Origin: Proteus myxofaciens ATCC 19692
GTDB taxonomy: Bacteria; Pseudomonadota; Gammaproteobacteria; Enterobacterales; Enterobacteriaceae
Direction: 5' to 3'
Length of the DNA stretch: 42,361 bases
NCBI RefSeq assembly: GCF_001654855.1
Contig: NZ_LXEN01000042.1
Span: 1 to 42,361, forward strand
The position numbers were made by a program, and so were the translations under genes. Of this stretch, positions 36,594 to 42,361 are shown one piece after another (within the stretch, counting starts at the first letter, position 1; every line of letters starts with the position of its first letter). The notes under the pieces are model-generated. The model was given only the letters and a program-made list of their open reading frames with translations, was not told the origin of the DNA and did not search any database.

Positions 36594-36931
36594 ATTTTTT
36601 TAGTAAGCTTAACTAAAAAAACAATATTTAAGAGTAAATCTATCAATGGATAAACATTTAGCTTCCAGCCCATTTCTCCTATCGAAAATTATTTTTAAGA
36701 AATTTAAAATAACCATACAAAACAATTAGATAATTGAATTATATGATAATAACTATATTTATATGAATAAATTATTTTTTAACAAAATAAATATAAAATA
36801 TTTTTAATTTTATGACATCAGTCAACGATTAATTAAACAAATGTTAATAGGATTATCATTAATAAAAATATATAGCATCAATTTTTTTCTTATAATTATC
36901 TTTTTTTACCTGTATTTAATGGAATAACTCA

Positions 36932-38404
36932 ATGAATAGATTAACGCCATTACGACCTATCCCCACATTAATATCCACTGCTATAACTCTTGTTATTTGG
37001 TTTATTATTCCAGTGCCAGAGGGTGTAGATCCTAATGCTTGGCATTTATTAGCTTTATTTGTGGGCACCATCGCTGCTATTATTGGTAAAGCGCTTCCTA
37101 TTGGTGCTGTATCAATTATTGCTATCGCGCTAGTTGCATTAACCGGTGTCACCAATCCACATTCAACAAAAGCAGCTATTGATGATGCTTTAAGTGGTTT
37201 TTCAAATAATCTTATTTGGCTAATTGGTATTTCTATAATGGTATCCATGAGTCTAAATAAAACAGGTTTAGGAGCAAGAATTGGTTATTACTTCATTTCA
37301 CTTTTTGGAAAGAAAACCATTGGGATTGCCTATTCTTTAGCTATTGCTGAAACTATTTTAGCACCTGTAACTCCCAGTAATACTGCGCGAGGTGGTGGCA
37401 TAATTCACCCTATTATGCGTTCTATTGCTGATAGTTTTGGTTCAAAAGCTGATGATGGTACTAGCGGTAAAATTGGAAAATATCTTTCTTTGGTTAACTA
37501 TAATATTAATCCTATTACCTCTGCGATGTTTATTACCGCAACAGCGCCAAATCCGTTAATCGTAAGCCTAATTATTAGTGAAACAAACCCAGACAATGAA
37601 CTTACCTGGGCTATGTGGGCTACCGCTGCTTTTTTACCTGCCATCATTTCATTAATTTTAATGCCGATTATTATCTATTTTCTTTATAAACCAGAAATAA
37701 CTAAAACACCTGACGCACCTCATTTTGCAAAGGAGCATTTAAAAAAACTAGGGCCTTTAACATTACCTGAGAAAATTACCTTAGCTGTATTTGGATTGCT
37801 TTTAATCATGTGGGCAGGTATTCCCGCTTTATTATTTGGCGATGCATTCAGTATAAATGCAACTACAGCCGCATTTATAGGCCTATCTGTTTTATTGTGT
37901 AGCGGTGTATTAAGCTGGGATGATATTTTAAAGAATAAAGGTGCGTGGGATACCGTTATCTGGTTTTCTGCATTAGTAATGATGGCCTCTTTTTTAGGAA
38001 AACTAGGATTAATTAAATGGTTATCCATCAATGTGGGTAATAGCATTGATAATATGGGAATTAGTTGGGTAAGTGGAATGATATTATTAGTGCTTATCTA
38101 TGTTTATTCTCATTATTTCTTTGCTAGCACAACAGCACATATTACCGCTATGTTTGCAGCCTTTTATGCAGCAGGCTTAACTTTAGGGGCGCCACCTATG
38201 CTATTAGGATTAACATTAGCATTTTCATCCTCATTAATGATGTCATTAACACACTATGGTACAGGAACAGCACCTATTATTTATGGCTCAGGTTACACAA
38301 CATTAGGAGAATGGTGGAAAACAGGCTTTATTATGAGTGTTGTAAACCTTATTGTTTGGCTAACTATCGGTAGTTTATGGTGGAAAGTATTAGGTTTTTG
38401 GTAA
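36932..38404 (+). CDS. DASS-family anion transporter (CitT/YbhI/2-oxoglutarate-malate translocator type)
   Basis: This 490-residue inner-membrane protein has 12-14 helices and belongs to the divalent anion:sodium symporter family. Family features are the early EGVDPNAWHLLALFVGTIAA segment, the substrate-loop APVTPSNTARGGGIIHPIMR with the SNT motif near residue 150, SAMFITATAPNPL near residue 205 (the second signature), and the late SSLMMSLTHYGTGTAPIIYG with its own SxxxxxTHYGT motif. It is close to the chloroplast 2-oxoglutarate/malate and bacterial citrate/tartrate antiporters. The substrate cannot be read from sequence. It is divergent from allF and ends at a strong hairpin, so it is probably transcribed alone. 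Linkage to the oxamate operon suggests, without proving, a small dicarboxylate or ureide-derived anion. Confidence 0.88.
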   Translation: MNRLTPLRPIPTLISTAITLVIWFIIPVPEGVDPNAWHLLALFVGTIAAIIGKALPIGAVSIIAIALVALTGVTNPHSTKAAIDDALSGFSNNLIWLIGISIMVSMSLNKTGLGARIGYYFISLFGKKTIGIAYSLAIAETILAPVTPSNTARGGGIIHPIMRSIADSFGSKADDGTSGKIGKYLSLVNYNINPITSAMFITATAPNPLIVSLIISETNPDNELTWAMWATAAFLPAIISLILMPIIIYFLYKPEITKTPDAPHFAKEHLKKLGPLTLPEKITLAVFGLLLIMWAGIPALLFGDAFSINATTAAFIGLSVLLCSGVLSWDDILKNKGAWDTVIWFSALVMMASFLGKLGLIKWLSINVGNSIDNMGISWVSGMILLVLIYVYSHYFFASTTAHITAMFAAFYAAGLTLGAPPMLLGLTLAFSSSLMMSLTHYGTGTAPIIYGSGYTTLGEWWKTGFIMSVVNLIVWLTIGSLWWKVLGFW

Positions 38405-38818
38405 GTGATTTTAGCCCGAATTATAAGATGCCTACATCAAGCTAGGCATCTTATAAAGCTAACTCCACGTATCATTCTGAATAATAATAGCTTCTGATTG
38501 ATAATGATTTTTTACACACTCTATTCTCTTATATACCAATATCACCATATCGTGAAAATAAGTTAAATTAAGACTAAAAATGCAAAATAATATATAGATA
38601 CTTTCTAATAGTGTCAGATTTCTATTTTTGTTTTTTTATTCATTTATACTACATATTTATTCTTATTGAAAAGGAAGTCTGATCTTTTCTTTTTATTTAT
38701 AAATTTCAGGGTTTAGATCAAAGAGTCACTTTGTAAATAGTCGTGATTTGGTGTAAAACTAAAAACCATATTTATAAGTACTATTTTATTATTTACTCTT
38801 CGTCATTTAGGGACCCCC
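38405..38818. other. Non-coding region between the DASS transporter and yfeX
   Basis: After the hairpin at 38421-38456 nothing codes. A weak sigma-70-like pair, TTGTAA (38731) and TAAAAC (38754) with a 17-base spacer, lies 60 bases before yfeX. AGGGA sits 5 bases before the yfeX ATG. Confidence 0.45.
38421..38456 (+). terminator. Strong hairpin after the DASS transporter
   Basis: A 14-bp perfect stem (TTATAAGATGCCTA at 38421-38434, complement at 38443-38456) with an 8-base loop begins 17 bases after the stop codon. No T-run follows, so it may act with Rho or as an RNA 3'-end stabiliser. Confidence 0.65.
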
Positions 38819-39748
38819 ATGAAATACCAAGATGTCACGAAATCACCTTGTGAGAATGCCTACTTTTTAGTTTTTAACCTCAAAGATACACCAGAAACTC
38901 GACCTGTATTAATTGATTTATGTAATAATCTTTCAGGGCTATTACGTAGCATGAGAACACGATTCCCTGAATTAGAAACAAGTTGTGTAATGGGATTTGG
39001 TGCTAATGTATGGTCAAGACTTTTTCCAAATCAAGCAAAACCCAAAGAACTAAATACATTTAAAGCAATAAAAGGTGATGTTTATACCGCAGTATCAACA
39101 CCTGGCGATCTCTTTTTCCATATCAGAGCATTAAAGGTTTCTGCTTGTTATGAATTAGCCTCTATTATTAGCCAAAAATTAAAAGATATTGTTACACCCG
39201 TTGATGAAGTTCATGGATTTAGATATTTCGATGGACGTTCTATTATTGGTTTTGTGGATGGTACTGAAAATCCAGAATTTGAAGATGAAAGAGCGTCTTA
39301 TGCTGTTGTAGGTGATGAAGATCCACAATTTACTGGTGGAAGCTATGCATTTGTACAAAAATATATCCACAATATGGATGCATGGGAAAAACAATCACTT
39401 GTTGAGCAAGAAAAAGTAATTGGACGCCATAAATTTAATGATGTGGAATTAACAGATGAAGAAAAAGAGCCGGGCTCTCATAATGTTGTCACTAATATCC
39501 AAGATGAAAATGGTGAGGATCTTAAAATTGTAAGGGCTAATATGCCTTTTTCAAATCCATCTAAAAATGAATATGGTACTTACTTTATTGGCTATGCCCG
39601 CTATTTTTCAACAACAAATCGTATGTTAAGAAACATGTTTTCAGGTACACCAGAAGGTCATACTGATATGTTGCTTAAATTCAGTACCGCAGTTACTGGA
39701 ACACTCTTTTTTGTTCCAACACCTGATTTTTTAGATGATTTAGAATAA
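38819..39748 (+). CDS. yfeX: Dyp-type haem peroxidase, YfeX-like
   Basis: This 309-residue haem protein of the dye-decolourising peroxidase family has no signal peptide, so it is cytoplasmic. The family motif GFVDGTENP carries the distal catalytic Asp at about residue 147. IGRHKFND near residue 203 is the probable proximal His ligand region, and KIVRANMPF supplies the conserved distal Arg. The C-terminus GTLFFVPTPDFLDDL is also typical. It closely follows E. coli YfeX (299). YfeX oxidises porphyrinogens with peroxide; an earlier claim that it removes iron from haem is disputed. It is transcribed alone, with AGGGA before the ATG and a terminator after it. Confidence 0.92.
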   Translation: MKYQDVTKSPCENAYFLVFNLKDTPETRPVLIDLCNNLSGLLRSMRTRFPELETSCVMGFGANVWSRLFPNQAKPKELNTFKAIKGDVYTAVSTPGDLFFHIRALKVSACYELASIISQKLKDIVTPVDEVHGFRYFDGRSIIGFVDGTENPEFEDERASYAVVGDEDPQFTGGSYAFVQKYIHNMDAWEKQSLVEQEKVIGRHKFNDVELTDEEKEPGSHNVVTNIQDENGEDLKIVRANMPFSNPSKNEYGTYFIGYARYFSTTNRMLRNMFSGTPEGHTDMLLKFSTAVTGTLFFVPTPDFLDDLE

Positions 39749-40652
39749 AAATCCTAACTAAAGGCCATCATTGTGATGGTTTTTGCCTTTCTGATTTAAG
39801 CTCATCGAAAAGAAAGTAATATTTTTATTTTCTTTTCGATTCTATTAACTAGTACATTATTTATTATTTTTTCTAAATACACTTTTTATATAAAAATACA
39901 ATTGAAATATTCCTATAATATATATATCGGAAACATCTTAATCAAATTAAAAGGACGTTTATTCCATCTACACAAAATAAGTATTAACACGTAGAGATGT
40001 ATTAAATATAAACTATTCTTGTTTAATCACCCACCAACTTATGATTAATACTTAATTGTATAATCTCTCGACTTTCCCTCTTTTTACAGACGATGATAAG
40101 TTAATTCAGATTACATATCGGTTATAAAATAAAACAAAATAACCGTATAAATAGGGTTTTCTCTGGTAATTTTCGCAAATTAAGATAAATATTACAAAAT
40201 ATAAAAATATTACAAAATAATTTATTACATTGATTTATATAGAAAAAAAATTAAGTCAATATTTTAAATTAAGGATTTTTACGTATAAATGTTTAAATAT
40301 GTTTTATAAATGTGAAATTTTATTATTTTTAGCATTATTCACTTTTTTTACGAGGGTAATTTACTCGCTAACAGAGTATATCACCATGCTAAATAAAAAG
40401 GTCTCTCGTACATAGGGTATATAAATATTACAACCTATTGTTAATGTTGTTCTTTATCTTATATTTCATAAAAAATCAATACGCACTTGGTGAGTATTTT
40501 ACATTTTATTGATTTAAGTCAATATTTGATCTCAAATAATTAATCTAGTACTTTTACTGACAAGCAAATATACAAGTTAATTATTTCTTGTGATGTATTG
40601 TTTACCTTCAAATGATAAAAATTCTTATTTTTATCATCATGAGAATTAAAAT
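39749..40652. other. Non-coding region between yfeX and the fimbrial locus
   Basis: This 904-bp AT-rich gap includes a second 12-bp inverted repeat, ATCGAAAAGAAA (39804-39815) with its complement at 39829-39840. Further right I see no invertible-element repeats, no recombinase gene and no credible protein. A 61-codon open frame at 40230-40415 lacks a ribosome-binding site and family features. The promoter of the XRE-type regulator must lie near 40,550-40,630. Confidence 0.5.
39765..39784 (+). terminator. Rho-independent terminator after yfeX
   Basis: CCATCA-TTG-TGATGG (39765-39779) forms a short stem and tight loop, followed immediately by TTTTT. It starts 17 bases after the yfeX stop. Confidence 0.82.
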
Positions 40653-41024
40653 ATGAATAAACGTAAAACTCCATTTTCTAATGATGGCTTAGCTTCTTAT
40701 GAAGATAATTTATTTCCGCTTGTAGTTGGTGAAATTATTATGCAATTGCGGAAATCCATGGGAATGACAGGAAAAGAATTAGCAAAGCAATTAGGTATTT
40801 CACAACAACAAGTATCTCGCTATGAAAATGGTGTGTCTCATATGACCATTGAAAAACTGTATAACATAATAAAGTGTTTAGATATTTCAATTGATGATTT
40901 TTTCTCTTATGTTTCTTATGCAATAGCAGAAAAAAAAGCGGAATATCAAGACAATAACTATTTCACAGATTATTTAAATACTAGATTTATTAATAATAAT
41001 GAAGAGATAAGCAAATTTAAATAA
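40653..41024 (+). CDS. XRE-family regulator, MrpJ-like fimbrial regulator
   Basis: This 123-residue protein has one Cro/C1-type helix-turn-helix (residues about 30-85). The core TGKELAKQLGISQQQVSRYE is the hallmark of the MrpJ group, fimbriae-linked regulators of Proteus that repress flagellar genes and motility when fimbriae are made. The N-terminal 25 residues and the polar C-terminal tail (residues 90-123) have no recognised domain. Most MrpJ paralogues are the last gene of their fimbrial operon; this one precedes the major subunit gene by 194 bases in the same direction. It may autoregulate the operon or couple it to motility. I cannot name the specific paralogue. Confidence 0.83.
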   Translation: MNKRKTPFSNDGLASYEDNLFPLVVGEIIMQLRKSMGMTGKELAKQLGISQQQVSRYENGVSHMTIEKLYNIIKCLDISIDDFFSYVSYAIAEKKAEYQDNNYFTDYLNTRFINNNEEISKFK

Positions 41025-41113
41025 TTAATACTTTTATTTACAGCAACTATTTTTAGTTATTAAAAATTACTTTTAATAAAGAAAAACCATTATTTTAATT
41101 AATGAGTTCATAA

Positions 41114-41139
41114 CTGAGCGATATAAATATATAGCTCAG
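41114..41139. promoter_or_regulatory. Inverted repeat upstream of the fimbrial subunit gene
   Basis: CTGAGC (41114-41119) and GCTCAG (41134-41139) flank a 14-base AT spacer that itself contains TATA-AA-TATA symmetry. It is 80-105 bases before the subunit start, a sensible place for a regulator site in the promoter. Confidence 0.4.
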
Positions 41140-41218
41140 CAATAAGCTTATTCATTATTTATTCTATCTGCGTTATTAAACCAATATTAGTTTTATTTAA
41201 TTATTAAAGGAACACAAA

Positions 41219-41749
41219 ATGACTTTTAAAAAAATCGCATTAACAACGGCATTATTCGCTGCAGTTTCTGGTATGAGCGTAAATGCTAATGCCGACGCTT
41301 CATCTGAAGTTACCTTACAAGGCATCATCACAAATACAACGTGTACAGTGACTGTTAACGGCGGTAAATCAGTTCTGAATTTAGGTGTACAAAAGGCAAG
41401 TGACTTTGTTGCAAACACAAAATTAGGTGACATTGAAATGCCAGTCACATTATCTAATTGTTCTGCTGATGATGGCGAAACAGGTCAATTAATTATTCAA
41501 GGCTTAACTTCAGTTAAGAATAACGACAAAAACCTTTTCGTTAGCGACGATAACAACAGCGTTGGTTTTATGATCACACCAGAAGGTAGCACAACAGCTA
41601 TCAAAAATGGTGAAGGTGCTCAATTAGCAGTAGCTCAAGGCGAAACAGGCGCAACTTATAACTTTAAAGTCGGTATGGCATCAACAACAGCTGCACCGGC
41701 AACAGGCTCTTACAGTGCTCCAATCTTAGTTGCTTATATTGTTCAATAA
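41219..41749 (+). CDS. Major fimbrial subunit (chaperone-usher pilin)
   Basis: This 176-residue secreted pilin has a Sec signal peptide ending near residue 25 (ALFAAVSGMSVNANA, then DASSEV). The mature part has the fimbrial fold pattern: SEVTLQGIITNTTCTVTVNGG with the first Cys at 42, a second Cys at 81 (VTLSNCSADD) for the disulphide, and a beta-zipper-like C-terminus (SAPILVAYIVQ). The N-terminal extension TLQGIITNTTC is the donor strand for subunit polymerisation. AAAGGA lies about 7 bases before the ATG. A chaperone gene follows after a hairpin, as in mrp- and atf-type operons. It resembles ambient-temperature-fimbria pilins, but I cannot assign the operon by name. The usher gene would lie beyond the window. 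Confidence 0.9.
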   Translation: MTFKKIALTTALFAAVSGMSVNANADASSEVTLQGIITNTTCTVTVNGGKSVLNLGVQKASDFVANTKLGDIEMPVTLSNCSADDGETGQLIIQGLTSVKNNDKNLFVSDDNNSVGFMITPEGSTTAIKNGEGAQLAVAQGETGATYNFKVGMASTTAAPATGSYSAPILVAYIVQ

Positions 41750-41772
41750 TAAAGCTATTTAGATGATATCTC

Positions 41773-41790
41773 AGGGGAAATTTTTCCCCT
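41773..41790 (+). other. Hairpin between pilin and chaperone genes
   Basis: AGGGGAAA (41773-41780) and TTTCCCCT (41783-41790) form an 8-bp perfect dyad with almost no loop, 24 bases after the pilin stop. No T-run follows. Such hairpins after major pilin genes commonly stabilise or attenuate the message so that pilin outnumbers the assembly proteins. Confidence 0.65.
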
Positions 41791-41826
41791 GCTATTGAAA
41801 GACCCATTATTAGGAGAACAGTATCA

Positions 41827-42361
41827 ATGCCAATTTATCATTTACTAAAAATCTGTCTCGTGTCTCTTTGCTTTGTCTGCGCTCAGGCTATGGCAGGAAT
41901 TTCATTAGACAGCACAAGGATTATTTTCACGGCAAAAGATGTAGCTCAGGGTCAATCAATAGGAATAACCAGTAGTTCGCAAACTCTGTACCCTTATTTA
42001 GTTAAAGCGCAAGTACTGGCAAATGTTGATGGTAGTGAAGCGAAAACACCTTTCTCAGTAACGCCATCACTTTTTCGCTTAGAGCCAGGTTCTACAAATC
42101 AAATCCGTATTTTAAAAACAGATAATCAACCGTTAGCAAATGATAAAGAATCTGTTTTTTACTTGCGAGTCATGGCATTACCTGCAAAGGATGGCGATGA
42201 TATGACACAAAATAAAGCGATTGATGGCACTCTGACGGTATCAACGGGCAGTATTATTAAGTTGTTTTATCGCCCTACTGATTTATCGATGACTCAACAA
42301 CAGAGCATGGCGTCTTTGCAATTTACACAATCAGGTAATGGATTACAAATTACTAATCCAA
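41827..42361 (+). CDS. Periplasmic fimbrial chaperone, PapD-like (partial, runs off the window)
   Basis: The first 178 residues of a pilus chaperone are visible; the gene is open at the right edge and the usual full length is about 230-250. A signal peptide ends near residue 22 (VCAQAMA, then GISLDSTRIIFT). The first immunoglobulin-like domain shows the STRIIFTAKD strand, FSVTPSLFRLEPGSTNQIRI with the conserved Pro, Leu and Arg pattern, FYLRVMALPA, and the domain-linking KLFYRP. These proteins cap pilins by donor-strand complementation in the periplasm and hand them to the outer-membrane usher. AGGAG lies about 10 bases before the ATG. It follows the pilin gene by 77 bases in the same operon. 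Confidence 0.92.
   Translation, partial: MPIYHLLKICLVSLCFVCAQAMAGISLDSTRIIFTAKDVAQGQSIGITSSSQTLYPYLVKAQVLANVDGSEAKTPFSVTPSLFRLEPGSTNQIRILKTDNQPLANDKESVFYLRVMALPAKDGDDMTQNKAIDGTLTVSTGSIIKLFYRPTDLSMTQQQSMASLQFTQSGNGLQITNP

Larger units (their letters stand above)
36007..36931. other. Very AT-rich divergent promoter region between allF and the DASS transporter
   Basis: This 925-bp stretch is overwhelmingly A and T, with many A and T runs, and codes for nothing convincing. Recognisable elements are a CRP-like dyad near allF (36181) and a 45-bp tandem duplication (36504). Such DNA is a typical target of H-NS-type silencing. No clear sigma-70 promoter can be singled out because so many near-matches occur. 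Confidence 0.6.

Noticed and set aside
36916-37248. 110-codon minus-strand open frame over the DASS transporter start
   Set aside because: It is antisense to a conserved membrane protein with no independent signals.
40230-40415. 61-codon plus-strand open frame before the XRE-type regulator
   Set aside because: It lies in low-complexity AT-rich DNA with no clear ribosome-binding site. The product has a hydrophobic patch but no recognisable domain, so a real small membrane protein cannot be supported.
39749-41218. Possible phase-variable invertible promoter for the fimbrial operon
   Set aside because: I looked for a pair of about 20-bp inverted repeats flanking a promoter and for a tyrosine recombinase gene. 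Only short local hairpins were found, and no recombinase is in the window.

Overview
The window is chromosomal DNA from a low-GC enterobacterium, most likely Proteus or a close Morganellaceae relative. Three things support this. The order ybaP-ybaK-ushA-fsr-ybaL-gsk-hemH-adk-htpG is the E. coli K-12 neighbourhood. The intergenic DNA is very AT-rich. The right edge carries a fimbrial operon preceded by a MrpJ-like regulator, a combination typical of Proteus. Species cannot be fixed from sequence alone. No rRNA, tRNA, CRISPR array, insertion sequence or phage gene was seen.

Region 1 (1-15,100) is conserved core. It holds ybaP (TraB/GumN), ybaK (Cys-tRNA(Pro) deacylase), ushA (periplasmic UDP-sugar hydrolase), fsr (MFS drug exporter), ybaL (Kef-type antiporter), gsk, hemH, adk and htpG. 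Two genes not found at these places in E. coli interrupt it: a DUF481 outer-membrane protein between ybaL and gsk, and a FepE-type Wzz chain-length regulator between gsk and hemH. htpG has a textbook sigma-32 promoter.

Region 2 (15,200-19,260) holds a class III substrate-binding protein followed by a ModA-like protein with no signal peptide and no permease or ATPase nearby, then purT and rarD.

Region 3 (19,370-23,215) is a csc-type sucrose cluster: fructokinase, sucrose hydrolase and a CscR repressor, with three near-identical LacI-type operators. The CscB permease is absent.

Region 4 (23,680-28,640) holds a LuxR/FixJ-type regulator whose receiver domain lacks the phospho-acceptor Asp. It is followed by a tight three-gene lipid operon (YnbA-like CDP-alcohol transferase, PlsC-like acyltransferase, CdsA/YnbB-like cytidylyltransferase) and a CPBP membrane protease.

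Region 5 (29,000-38,460) is an allantoin-pathway fragment. An AllS-like LysR activator converges on an operon transcribed allF-allG-allH-allK-MFS, that is, oxamate carbamoyltransferase, carbamate kinase and a transporter. A divergent DASS-type anion transporter lies across a 925-bp AT-rich gap that contains a CRP-like site and a 45-bp tandem repeat. None of the upstream allantoin enzymes is present, so the unit looks like a self-contained route from oxalurate, via carbamoyl phosphate, to ATP.

Region 6 (38,800-42,361) holds a YfeX-type Dyp peroxidase, the MrpJ-like regulator, a major fimbrial subunit and the start of its chaperone, which is cut by the window edge.
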